Assembly: GCA_014382445.1 (NCBI GenBank)
Contig: JACNJS010000027.1
Coordinates: 1-41,553 of the forward strand
Length of the DNA stretch: 41,553 bases
Source of the DNA: Bacteroidota bacterium
GTDB lineage: Bacteria; Bacteroidota; Bacteroidia; Bacteroidales; F082
Direction of reading: 5' to 3'
The translations under genes and the position numbers were made by a program. The notes under the pieces are model-generated. The model worked only from the letters and a program-made list of their open reading frames with translations. It was not told where the DNA came from and did not search any database. The stretch's first letter is position 1. Every line of letters begins with the position of its first letter. This document shows positions 34,170 to 41,553 of this stretch, in pieces.

Positions 34170-37100
34170 TTACTCCTCCCGCGGATCACCTTGCAAGGGC
34201 AACTTAGCTAGCTTTTCCACTTCAATGCTTGCATAGCCAAATTCGGTAACAACTTTTCCTAATATTAGATAAACACCATGTCCGCGAAAAGGATACCTTA
34301 CTAATGAGTCGGGGAAATGTGTTGTGTCGAAGAATTCGCCTGCTTCATCCAAAAAAGTACCAAAGTGCATAAGCTCCCCTTTTACTGTTTTTACATATTT
34401 GATGGTAACGAGTAATCCAACCATTTTTACCTTTTTTCCAACCATATTATCCATGTTGGATGCTTCTATTTCACCTCTGAAACCGGTTTTCAGCATGTTA
34501 AAATAACTTGTGCTAATAGGGAATCCCAATAACTCTATTTCGTCATATGTATCTTCTAACTGGTTATGTACAAGTTCGGGAAGATTGAACTTTTTAACTC
34601 GTCTTTCAAACAGCAGATTTGCTTTGGGCAGTTGCTTGTTGCTTTTTTGTAATAGATGTGCTTCCCATAGTAATTGTGACTTTAGTTTTCCGGTAAAGCA
34701 AAAGGCGTTAATCTTAACTAACAAAAGTAATTGCTCAATTCCTGGTGCAATCCTATGGATGAAATTTTCAAGACCAGTATATTTCCCACTTTGGTTACGT
34801 TCGTTAACAATAGCATGTGCCAGTTTGTTTTCGAGCCTGGCAATGTGAACCAACCCGATGTAAATATTGTTACCGGTAATATTTGTGTTAAAGTCGCTAT
34901 TGTTCACGCAAGGCAGGTGAATGTTTCCTCCCTGCCGTTTGGCTTCATTAAAATAAACCCATGAATGGTAAAACCCTCCAAAATTATTTATTACAGCTAC
35001 CTGAAATTCCAGTGGGTAGTAAGCCTTCAGGTAAAGACTCTGGAAACTTTCAACGGCGTATGATGCTGAGTGTGCTTTAGAAAATGAGTAGCCCGCAAAG
35101 CTTTCAATTTGTCGCCAAACTTCCTTTGTTATCTCATCAGGGTAACCCCTCTCTTTACAATTACTGAAAAACTTCTCCACAATACGTTTAAACTCATCTT
35201 TCCCCCTGTGTTTACCACTCATAGCTCTTCGCAATACATCAGCATCTGCAAGGTCGAGACCTGCAAAATGATGACATACTTTTAACACATCCTCCTGGTA
35301 AACCATAACTCCATATGTTTCTTCTAATTGCTCTTTCATCACAGGGTGGATATACTCAAATTTGTTAGGGTTATGGAAACGGTGAATGTATTCGCGCATC
35401 ATCCCCGACTTAGCTACTCCCGGCCTTATTATGGAACTGGCAGCTACCAGCGTAAGATAATTATCGCATTTGAGTTTTTTAAGAAGACCACGTGTAGCAG
35501 GGCTTTCTATATAAAAGCATCCGTTCGTTTCTGCTCTTTTAAGCTGTGCTTTTACTTTCTTGTCATTTTTAAATTTTTCTACCTGATGTATATCAATGTT
35601 AATACCATGGTTATTTCGTATTATCTCAACAGCATCATTAATATGCCCTATGCCGCGCTGGCTTAATATATCTAGTTTTTCGAAGCCAATATCTTCGGCC
35701 ACATACATGTCCCATTGAGTGGTAGGGAAACCTTTAGGTGGCAAATCCAATGCTGTGTAGCAAGTAATTGGTTCTTCGGAAATAAGAATTCCGCCGGCGT
35801 GTATGCTCCGAAGGTTAGGAAAATCAACCATCATTGTGGCTAAGTGGTGTATGTGTCTGGTTAATTCACTCTTACCCGTTTCGATTGCGGGGTTTTTAGT
35901 AAGTACATCAATCTCTGATTTGGGAAGACCGTGTACTTTGCCAAGTTCGCGATAAATTGACTTTCCTTTAAATGTTACAGAAGTGCCGAGAAACGCAGTG
36001 TGTTTACGTCCATATCGTTTAAAAATATAATCCTGTACTTCTTCCCTGTCTTTCCACGAGTAGTCAATATCGAAGTCAGGAGGTGAGCTGCGCTTTGGGT
36101 TGATAAAGCGTTCGAAATAGAGGTTAAGCTCAATGGGATCCACATCTGTTATCTTTAAACAATAAGCAACAACACTATTGGCGCCGCTGCCACGGCCAAC
36201 ATGGTAGTAACCTCTTGACAAAGAATATCGGATAATATCCCATGTTATCAGGAAATAAGATGAGAACCCAAGTTTATCAATTATCCCAAGCTCACTCGTT
36301 ACTCTTTTGGTTGCCTGATTATTACTTTTTCCATAGCGATATTTCATTCCGTCGTATGCCAGCTTCTCCAGCAGTATCTTATCGTCGTACCGGCTTCCTG
36401 TGAATGTTTTCTTGTTTTTTGTAGAATTGTAATTGAAATCAATTTCGCAATTATCAATAATGGTTTGAGTGTTGCTAATAATCTGAGGGTATTGCTTAAA
36501 AACTGTAATTATTTCAGCCTCAGAAAGAAAAACCTCATCCTGTTGTGCATGCATGTGCGGCTTTAGTTGGCTCAGTAGAATATTGTGGTCGATGGCACGC
36601 AGATTTTTATGGAGGTACCATGATTTTTCGTCACTAAAAGTAACAGGCTGCTGAATCACCATTTTTGCCAAATCTTGGTGGTTAAGTGATATCAGTTTAT
36701 GAATATGTGATGGTTTTACTCCAATAAATTCGTTATCTTTTAAGTTATTAGGTTTTAGCACAACGTTTTTTGTCATCCTGAGTGTAAGTGAAGGATCTCT
36801 ATTGTTCATGTATTCAAGATTATGAGATTCTTCACTATGTTCAGAATGACAAGTTTTGCTTGGTTTTGTAAAGGCCTCACTACGACTAACTATTCTCTCA
36901 AAAGGGTAAATGATGTAAACATTATTAAATTCAGGAGCTGATGCAGAATACTTTTTTTCTTTTAGGTTGATAGCACTCATGTATTCATTTAGTTCTCTGA
37001 AACCCTTATTATTGCGAGCAATACCAACAAAAAGTAATGCGTCATTATCTCTAAATTCCATTCCTGCTATGGGAGCAATATTGCTGTGTTTACAGCTACG

Positions 37101-37244
37101 AACAAAATCGATAATCCCCGATGAATTATTGATATCGGTTAAAGCCATTGCTGATATACCCATTTTTGCAGCTTCTTTTACCAGAGCATCTATTGAATAA
37201 GTTCCGTAACGGAGGCTGAAATATGAATGAGAGTTTAGGTACAT
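34170..37244 (-). CDS. dnaE: DNA polymerase III alpha-like subunit, probable DnaE2-type
   Basis: About 1024 residues from ATG 37244 (MYLNSHSYFSLRYG); the ATG at 37262 adds MTTTII from a microsatellite. An N-terminal PHP domain is followed by the polymerase core, with the catalytic aspartates in PPDFDIDYSW (palm), GRGSGANSVVAYCL, TRGLLKKLKCDNY, and a helix-hairpin and OB region to the end. The first PHP histidines are changed (YLNSHSYFSL instead of HLHxHSxxS), so metal-dependent proofreading is doubtful. Shorter than replicative DnaE (~1160). The neighbours dinB and a LexA/UmuD-like protein suggest an SOS mutagenesis polymerase. An 81-bp repeat is inserted in frame (36771-36851). Confidence 0.88.
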   Translation of the reverse strand: MYLNSHSYFSLRYGTYSIDALVKEAAKMGISAMALTDINNSSGIIDFVRSCKHSNIAPIAGMEFRDNDALLFVGIARNNKGFRELNEYMSAINLKEKKYSASAPEFNNVYIIYPFERIVSRSEAFTKPSKTCHSEHSEESHNLEYMNNRDPSLTLRMTKNVVLKPNNLKDNEFIGVKPSHIHKLISLNHQDLAKMVIQQPVTFSDEKSWYLHKNLRAIDHNILLSQLKPHMHAQQDEVFLSEAEIITVFKQYPQIISNTQTIIDNCEIDFNYNSTKNKKTFTGSRYDDKILLEKLAYDGMKYRYGKSNNQATKRVTSELGIIDKLGFSSYFLITWDIIRYSLSRGYYHVGRGSGANSVVAYCLKITDVDPIELNLYFERFINPKRSSPPDFDIDYSWKDREEVQDYIFKRYGRKHTAFLGTSVTFKGKSIYRELGKVHGLPKSEIDVLTKNPAIETGKSELTRHIHHLATMMVDFPNLRSIHAGGILISEEPITCYTALDLPPKGFPTTQWDMYVAEDIGFEKLDILSQRGIGHINDAVEIIRNNHGINIDIHQVEKFKNDKKVKAQLKRAETNGCFYIESPATRGLLKKLKCDNYLTLVAASSIIRPGVAKSGMMREYIHRFHNPNKFEYIHPVMKEQLEETYGVMVYQEDVLKVCHHFAGLDLADADVLRRAMSGKHRGKDEFKRIVEKFFSNCKERGYPDEITKEVWRQIESFAGYSFSKAHSASYAVESFQSLYLKAYYPLEFQVAVINNFGGFYHSWVYFNEAKRQGGNIHLPCVNNSDFNTNITGNNIYIGLVHIARLENKLAHAIVNERNQSGKYTGLENFIHRIAPGIEQLLLLVKINAFCFTGKLKSQLLWEAHLLQKSNKQLPKANLLFERRVKKFNLPELVHNQLEDTYDEIELLGFPISTSYFNMLKTGFRGEIEASNMDNMVGKKVKMVGLLVTIKYVKTVKGELMHFGTFLDEAGEFFDTTHFPDSLVRYPFRGHGVYLILGKVVTEFGYASIEVEKLAKLPLQGDPREE
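36771..36851 (-). repeat. In-frame 81-bp palindromic repeat inside dnaE
   Basis: Plus strand TGTCATCCTGAGTGTAAGTG to CTATGTTCAGAATGACA. The ends are inverted repeats (TGTCATtCTGAac...). Read as protein it gives CHSEHSEES and RDPSLTLRMTKN, the well-known translation of a dispersed bacterial repeat. The length is 27 codons with no stop, so dnaE stays open. It sits in a loop of the PHP domain between FERIVSRSEA and NNLKDNEFIG. Confidence 0.85.
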
Positions 37245-37297
37245 TATTATCGTTGTTGTCATTGCCTGCCTGCCGACTAGGCAGGTTGTCGTGGTTG

Positions 37298-37323
37298 TCG
37301 TTGTTGTTCCCGACGATAACCCG
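37298..37323. repeat. 26-bp direct repeat, copy 1 (upstream of dnaE)
   Basis: TCGTTGTTGTTCCCGACGAT followed by AACCCG is identical to 37732-37757. With GTTGTC satellites on the left (37246-37300), it lies between the S23 stop and the dnaE start. Confidence 0.9.
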
Positions 37324-37333
37324 CCAACCCTTC

Positions 37334-37696
37334 CTACGTCTTCCAGTTATTCTCTACGTATTTAATAAAGTTGTGAATTTTTATTCCTAAAGCATCTAAC
37401 TTCTCTGCGATTTCTAACCATGTACTATCCTTTACTGACAGATGTAAAAATTCTGCCTGCGACTTTGCTTCAAGATGAGACGCATAGCTGTCAATGAGAA
37501 ACTTAATAAAATCTGCTTTGTACTTTCTTCTGCCCCATCCTTCAACAATTGTGTCCTTAATACTTTGGCTTGACCTTCTTATTTGACCACCGACTTCATA
37601 TTTATCGCATGATTCAAGTTTTAATGTCAGTTCTCGTATTTTTAATGCTAAATCAAAAGATATCTGATAGATTTCGAGGTCTTTGTAACTTTTCAT
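37334..37696 (-). CDS. Four-helix-bundle protein, 23S rRNA IVP/S23 family
   Basis: 120 residues from ATG 37696 (MKSYKDLEIYQISFDLALKI). Family signatures are SYKDLEIYQ, IRRSSQSIKDTIVEGWGRR and a FLIDSYASHLEAKSQAEFL helix. The family was first found in 23S rRNA intervening sequences but is scattered in Bacteroidota genomes; function unknown. A longer reading to 37828 consists of satellite-derived residues. It lies between dinB and dnaE, bracketed by the 26-bp repeats, and overlaps the 3' end of the dinB frame by 44 bp. Confidence 0.88.
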   Translation of the reverse strand: MKSYKDLEIYQISFDLALKIRELTLKLESCDKYEVGGQIRRSSQSIKDTIVEGWGRRKYKADFIKFLIDSYASHLEAKSQAEFLHLSVKDSTWLEIAEKLDALGIKIHNFIKYVENNWKT

Positions 37697-38954
37697 AAGA
37701 TGGAGTTTTGTTAAAATTATTATCATTATTATCGTTGTTGTTCCCGACGATAACCCGACAACCTGACAACTCGACAACCCGACAACCCTCACCCCCCCCC
37801 ACTGCTCTCCTAACTGCCTTTTTTCCATATCGTAATCTTATGCTGTCCATGGCCTGGTAAAGGTCTATCATCTCGGGCTTGTCATCAAAAAGGTCTAATT
37901 GCTGACTACCTCCAACCAGATGGCTGAAACGTACTCCAATTAACCTTATAAGCATTCTTCTTGTGTATAATCGCTCAAATAATTCCAGTGCTATCTGCAT
38001 TAGTACATGGTCGAACGATGTGTAGGGGAGGTGTTTTTGCAAAGTGTGAGTGTCGAAGTTCGAGTAACGTATTTTAACAGTAATACATCCTGTTAGCTTT
38101 TGTTTTTTACGCAATTCAAAAGCTATTTTTTCCACCATCGAAATAAGAAGATATTTTAGCTTTATAATATCAGTGGTGTCTTTGTCAAAGGTCCGTTCGG
38201 TGCTTATCGACTTACTTTCAGAATATTGCACTACAGGTGAAGGGTCGATACCATTGGCCTTTTTCCAGACTGTAATACCGTTTTTTCCCATTACCTGTAT
38301 TATCATTTCAGGCGGTATCATGCTTAGCGTATGAATTGTAGAAACCCCCATTGATCGCAGAAGCCGATAACTCTGTTTTCCTATCATAGGTATTTTTCTT
38401 ATGGATAGGGGAAACAGAAAGGGTTTCACATTTTCCGGAGGCACATACAGCTCGCCATTTGGTTTGGCTTCACCGGTGGCAATTTTTGAAACGGTTTTGT
38501 TGGTTGAAAGCCCAAATGAAATAGGAAGACCGGTATTTTTTATAATGCGCTCGCGTAACTCATGACTCCATTTTAGGCTGCCAAAAAAGCGGTCCATGCC
38601 TGTTATATCGATGTAATGCTCATCAATCGAGGCCTTTTCGTAAACGGGTGCACTTTCGGAAATTATGTCGGTTACCAGCTTCGATTGCTTGCTGTATTCT
38701 TCCATATCACCACGAATAAATATAGCATCACTGCACAGCTGCTTAGCCATACGCATTGGCATGGCCGAATGTACGCCAAACTGCCTTGCTTCGTAACTGC
38801 AACTTGATACCACACCGCGGTCGGATGTGCCACCTATTATAACAGGCTTACCCACAAGCGAAGAATTTATTAAACGCTCAACCGACACAAAAAAGGTGTC
38901 TAAGTCTAAATGTATTATGGTTCGGTTGTCTTGCCCGGGTGATGGTGAAATCAT
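37653..38954 (-). CDS. dinB: DNA polymerase IV (Y family)
   Basis: 433 residues. The catalytic centre is IIHLDLDTFFVSVERL (Asp17) and SIDEHYIDI (Asp111, Glu112), with SYEARQFGVHSAMPMRMA, SFGLSTNKTVSKIAT and a little-finger domain after ~240. A clamp-binding motif, QLDLF, is at 352-356. The natural end is probably near KKAVRRA (~384). Residues 385-433 (GGGEGCRVVELSGCR, then Asn/Asp-rich) are translated from the 26-bp/8-bp repeat, a G9 tract and the first codons of the S23 gene in another frame. Pol IV bypasses damaged template. It is probably transcribed toward dnaE. Confidence 0.93.
   Translation of the reverse strand: MISPSPGQDNRTIIHLDLDTFFVSVERLINSSLVGKPVIIGGTSDRGVVSSCSYEARQFGVHSAMPMRMAKQLCSDAIFIRGDMEEYSKQSKLVTDIISESAPVYEKASIDEHYIDITGMDRFFGSLKWSHELRERIIKNTGLPISFGLSTNKTVSKIATGEAKPNGELYVPPENVKPFLFPLSIRKIPMIGKQSYRLLRSMGVSTIHTLSMIPPEMIIQVMGKNGITVWKKANGIDPSPVVQYSESKSISTERTFDKDTTDIIKLKYLLISMVEKIAFELRKKQKLTGCITVKIRYSNFDTHTLQKHLPYTSFDHVLMQIALELFERLYTRRMLIRLIGVRFSHLVGGSQQLDLFDDKPEMIDLYQAMDSIRLRYGKKAVRRAVGGGEGCRVVELSGCRVIVGNNNDNNDNNFNKTPSYEKLQRPRNLSDIF
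37732..37757. repeat. 26-bp direct repeat, copy 2 (upstream of S23 gene)
   Basis: Identical to 37298-37323. It continues into 8-bp units of YYGACAAC (to ~37788) and then a run of nine C (37792-37800). This stretch encodes the tail of DNA polymerase IV in the other frame. Confidence 0.9.
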
Positions 38955-39013
38955 TTTTATTTACTTTTTTCTGACGAAATACTTGACATTTAAAATATTT
39001 GTATTACATTTGC

Positions 39014-39033
39014 TTATATTATAATCAATATAA
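39014..39033. promoter_or_regulatory. 7-6-7 inverted repeat, candidate S24 regulator operator
   Basis: TTATATT-ATAATC-AATATAA is a perfect inverted repeat 60 bp before dinB. AATATAA recurs at 39041-39047 and 39058-39064. No identical site is seen at the S24 gene. The location between dinB and the divergent regulator makes an operator possible. Confidence 0.35.
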
Positions 39034-39101
39034 CGGCTACAATATAATCATTAATAAAATATAATGCAAGAGGGAAGGGTAATTTTTTAGACCTTAGTGC
39101 G

Positions 39102-39410
39102 CCTTTGTGGTTAACTTTTTTTTACCACGAAGTAACACAAAGGAGAATTTAATAATAGGAATGTAAATGCAAAATATTAATAATGAAATGAATAATATAA
39201 CAATCCTTAGCGCGCCTTAGTGATACCCTTAGTGGCCTTTGTGGTTAACTTTTTTTTACCACAAAGTAACACAAAGGAGAATTTAATAATAGGAATGTAA
39301 ATGCAAAATATTAATAATGAAATGAATAATATAACAATCCTTAGCGCGCCTTAGTGATACCCTTAGTGGCCTTTGTGGTTAACTTTTTTTTACCACGAAG
39401 TAACACAAAG
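39102..39410. repeat. 134-bp tandem repeats with CTTTGTGGTTAA hairpins
   Basis: CCTTTGTGGTTAAC occurs at 39102, 39236 and 39370, exactly 134 bp apart. Each is followed by a T run and TACCACGAAGTAACACAAAGG, which pairs with it. The spacer (AATAATAGGAATGTAAATGC, CTTAGCGCGCC) is conserved. A fourth hairpin copy follows the GxxExxY gene at 39853. A copy of that gene's last bases (AAGGGTAATTTTTTAGACC) precedes the array at 39075. Confidence 0.95.
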
Positions 39411-39448
39411 TGCATCACGAAGTAACACAAAGGAAAAATATAGTAGTT

Positions 39449-39820
39449 ATGGATATAGAGAAGGTTTTTAAAATAGTACTTGATTGCTCGTTTAAAGTGC
39501 ACACAGCATTAGGTCCTGGATTACTTGAAAGTGCTTATGAAGAGTGCTTGTATTATGAGCTTCAACAATCTGGATTGGAAGTGAAAAAGCAAAAAGCATT
39601 ACCTCTGGTTTATCAAGAAGTAAAACTTGATGCTGGCTATAGAATTGATTTGCTGGTAGAGAATACAGTGGTTGTTGAGATTAAGTCTGTTGATTCATTA
39701 GCAGATATACACATGGCGCAAATTCTCACTTATTTAAAACTCTCAGGATGTAAACTTGGATTATTAGTAAATTTTAATGTTAAACATTTAAAAGATGGGA
39801 TTAAAAGGGTAATTTTTTAG
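39449..39820 (+). CDS. GxxExxY family protein (PD-(D/E)XK-like fold)
   Basis: 123 residues from ATG 39449 (MDIEKVFKIVLDCSF). The signature GPGLLESAYEECLYYEL gives the family its name. AGYRIDLLVENTVVVEIKSV carries the D...ExK nuclease-like motif, and LLVNFNVKHLKDGIKRVIF is the normal C-terminus. Length is complete. The role is unknown; the family is common in Bacteroidota and usually set in TTTGTG-type repeats, as here. An in-frame ATG at 39410 adds repeat-derived residues. Confidence 0.9.
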   Translation: MDIEKVFKIVLDCSFKVHTALGPGLLESAYEECLYYELQQSGLEVKKQKALPLVYQEVKLDAGYRIDLLVENTVVVEIKSVDSLADIHMAQILTYLKLSGCKLGLLVNFNVKHLKDGIKRVIF

Positions 39821-39937
39821 ACCTTAGCGAGCCTTAGTGATACCCTTAGTGGCCTTTGTGGTTAACTTTTTTTTACCACGAAGTAACACAAAGTAAAAAA
39901 TATTAAATCATAAATAATCAATCATAAATCAGAGCAT

Positions 39938-40738
39938 ATGTATTTTAAAAATAACATTAAATTATTAAGGAAACGCAGGGGGCGTACTCAGGATGATGTG
40001 GCTCATGCGTTAGATATGAAACGTTCTACATTAAGTGGTTATGAAAATGGGGTAGGGCACCCTAACATAAGCACTTTAACATTATTTTCTGACTATTTCG
40101 GGGTGGCTATCGACACATTAATTAAGGTCAATTTAGAGAGCTTGTCGGAAAGCCAACTATCACAACTTGAAAGAGGGTATGATATTTATATTAAAGGGAG
40201 TAACCTGAGGGTGTTAGCAACAACTGTTGATCAGGATAACGAGGAAAATATCGAGCTTGTTAACGAAAAGGCAAGTGCAGGATATGCAGCCGGATATGCT
40301 GATCCTGAGTATATCAGGATATTACCAACATTTAAGTTGCCATTTCTATCAAAACAAAAGAAATACAGAAGCTTTCAGATTAGCGGCGACTCGATGCTGC
40401 CTATTCCTGATGGATCGTACGTTACAGGCGAATTTGTTCAGGATTGGAACACTATTAGGAATCACCATGCATATATTATCCTTACCCGTGATGATGGAAT
40501 GGTGTTTAAAGTAGTGGAAAACTTAATTGAACGCAATGGTAAACTGATTCTTCATTCATTAAATCCGCTTTTTTTACCCTACGAAATAAAAATTAACGAG
40601 GTTACCGAAATATGGAAGTTTGTTAACTATATAAGCTCTGAAGTGCCTGAACCTAACAAAGAGAAGAATGAGCTAACCAGGGAGGTTAAAGAATTAAAAA
40701 AGCAGGTGCAGGCCATACAAATGAAGTTGAATTTGTAA
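39938..40738 (+). CDS. XRE-S24 LexA/UmuD-like transcriptional regulator
   Basis: 266 residues. An N-terminal HTH-3 domain (~5-62; GRTQDDVAHALDMKRSTLSG) is followed by a linker and a C-terminal S24 peptidase domain. The catalytic Ser152 lies in ISGDSMLPI and Lys191 in VFKVVEN. Candidate self-cleavage sites are Ala114-Gly115 (SAGY) or Ala118-Gly119. A coiled-coil tail, KELKKQVQAIQMKL, ends the protein. By analogy with LexA and cI it may cleave itself under DNA damage and relieve repression. It is divergent from dinB-dnaE, across the repeats, which suggests it controls them; that link is inference. Confidence 0.92.
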   Translation: MYFKNNIKLLRKRRGRTQDDVAHALDMKRSTLSGYENGVGHPNISTLTLFSDYFGVAIDTLIKVNLESLSESQLSQLERGYDIYIKGSNLRVLATTVDQDNEENIELVNEKASAGYAAGYADPEYIRILPTFKLPFLSKQKKYRSFQISGDSMLPIPDGSYVTGEFVQDWNTIRNHHAYIILTRDDGMVFKVVENLIERNGKLILHSLNPLFLPYEIKINEVTEIWKFVNYISSEVPEPNKEKNELTREVKELKKQVQAIQMKLNL

Positions 40739-41011
40739 GTAGAGGCTTTAATAATGCATCAATAACATCGTTATGCTCATGTTTAGAGTCAGTCATTTAC
40801 GAAAAGTAAACTCCCGACCCCAAACATTTCGCAAGCCTCGTTCTTGACGCATTCTTAAAAGTCTTACATATAAATAGTATGTATTCCAAGACTATTGTTA
40901 ATCCAGACTATCATAAAAAATGATAATATTTCTGCTTGTGTAAAATATTTTTAAGATGGTGTTAATCGAGTAATTCATTAAAACTTTGGTGTACCTTTGT
41001 GAATAACCTTA

Positions 41012-41553
41012 GTGCAACTTAGTGGTAAAACAAAATTGTACGCAATCGTCGACATAGAAACAACCGGACTTAGTCCTTCTAACGAGAAGATAACTGAGAT
41101 TGCTATCATTATTCACGATGGCAAAAAAATTATTGATGAATTTTCAACATTGATAAATCCTGAAAAGAAAATTCCATACAGAATTATTCATATGACAGGC
41201 ATAAATAATCAAATGGTTGAAGGGGCTCCTAAGTTTTATGAGATTGCAAAACAAATAGTTGAAATAACTCAGAGCAAGATTATCGTTGGTCATAACGTGC
41301 GATTTGATTATAGCTTTATCCGTAACGAGTTTAAAAGCCTTGGTTATGATTATGCACGAAAGACACTTGATACTGTTAAGCTTAGCCGTAAACTTATTCC
41401 CGGAAGAAAGTCATATGGTTTAGGTGTGCTTTGTAAGGACCTTGCTATTGAAAATCATGCCCGTCATCGTGCCGGTGGTGATGCGTTAGCCACTACAAGG
41501 TACGTTCAAGATACATCGTTTACAAAGTTCAAGAAACATCGTTTACACTTTTT
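41012..41553 (+). CDS. DnaQ-like 3'-5' exonuclease, partial at window end
   Basis: At least 180 residues, open at the window end. Exo I is YAIVDIETTGLSPSNEKITE (DxE). Exo II is IVGHNVRFDYSFI (HNxxFD). Exo III is around NHARHRAGGDALAT (HxAxxD). Similar Bacteroidota proteins are DNA polymerase III epsilon-like, some with a C-terminal GIY-YIG domain. No ATG precedes the domain. GTG 41012 (in GTGCAACTTAGTGGTAAAAC) or TTG 41036 must serve. The GTG lies in a CTTAGTG-type repeat resembling the units at 39102, so the original start may have been overwritten. The last ~20 codons (VQDTSFTKFKKHRLHF) look unlike the family. Confidence 0.8.
   Translation, partial: MQLSGKTKLYAIVDIETTGLSPSNEKITEIAIIIHDGKKIIDEFSTLINPEKKIPYRIIHMTGINNQMVEGAPKFYEIAKQIVEITQSKIIVGHNVRFDYSFIRNEFKSLGYDYARKTLDTVKLSRKLIPGRKSYGLGVLCKDLAIENHARHRAGGDALATTRYVQDTSFTKFKKHRLHF

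Noticed and set aside
37697-37828. 44-residue N-terminal extension of the S23 protein
   Set aside because: Composed of satellite-encoded residues; family similarity starts at ATG 37696.
39102-39410. CRISPR array
   Set aside because: The 134-bp period has a conserved spacer and the hairpin is an ordinary intergenic repeat.

Overview
The window looks like a chromosomal segment of a Bacteroidota bacterium, probably Bacteroidales/Marinilabiliales-like. It is AT-rich. It carries a secreted protein with a type IX secretion (T9SS) C-terminal domain, a TonB-dependent receptor under a TPP riboswitch, lipid A/Kdo genes (lpxB, kdsC), a Bacteroidota-type ComEC without the metallo-beta-lactamase tail, and promoters of the TTTG-N19-TAnnTTTG kind. 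Many dispersed and tandem repeats fill the gaps and in places enter genes. All family calls are from reading the sequence; no database search was run.

Layout. 1-2835: T9SS cargo protein plus a tiny Gly-rich secreted protein with a C-terminal membrane anchor. 3109-3183: tRNA-Asp. About 3185-13758: an integrative element inserted in the 3' end of that tRNA. It has a tyrosine integrase at the right end, a rolling-circle Rep_1-type initiator, two excisionase-like HTH proteins, several unknown genes, and a decayed type I restriction-modification island (hsdS, AlbA-type ATPase, hsdM). hsdR survives only as an N-terminal stub fused to the tail of an AbiJ-like gene. 13741-14032: a second, diverged copy of the element's left end, joined directly to what reads as the last 30 codons of an EcoEI-type hsdR. 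I read this as the scar of a second, related element that once sat in tandem at the same tRNA. 14159-14750: truncated AAA ATPase and other debris.

14767-27039 (minus strand): envelope and housekeeping genes comEC, lpxB, a small membrane protein, surE, a DUF502 protein, maf, a UbiA prenyltransferase, kdsC, a DUF2520 Rossmann protein and a membrane-anchored conserved protein. An accretion zone at 16900-20130 (tandem repeats, a serine hydrolase lipoprotein, a broken nucleoside hydrolase) lies between comEC and lpxB. 27367-29118: aminotransferase and nitroreductase. 29403-31965: thiamin-regulated TonB-dependent receptor. 32198-33538: intact AAA/DUF4143 ATPase bracketed by diverged direct repeats.

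34170-40738: a putative SOS-type mutagenesis cassette. DNA polymerase III alpha-like and DNA polymerase IV genes lie on the minus strand, and a LexA/UmuD-like XRE-S24 regulator lies divergently on the plus strand. A four-helix-bundle (S23/IVP) gene has been wedged between the two polymerases, bracketed by an identical 26-bp repeat, and a GxxExxY gene sits in 134-bp tandem repeats between dinB and the regulator. Both polymerases carry repeat-derived coding sequence: an in-frame 81-bp palindromic repeat in the alpha subunit, and a repeat-derived tail with a G9 tract in Pol IV. The window ends inside a DnaQ-like exonuclease gene.
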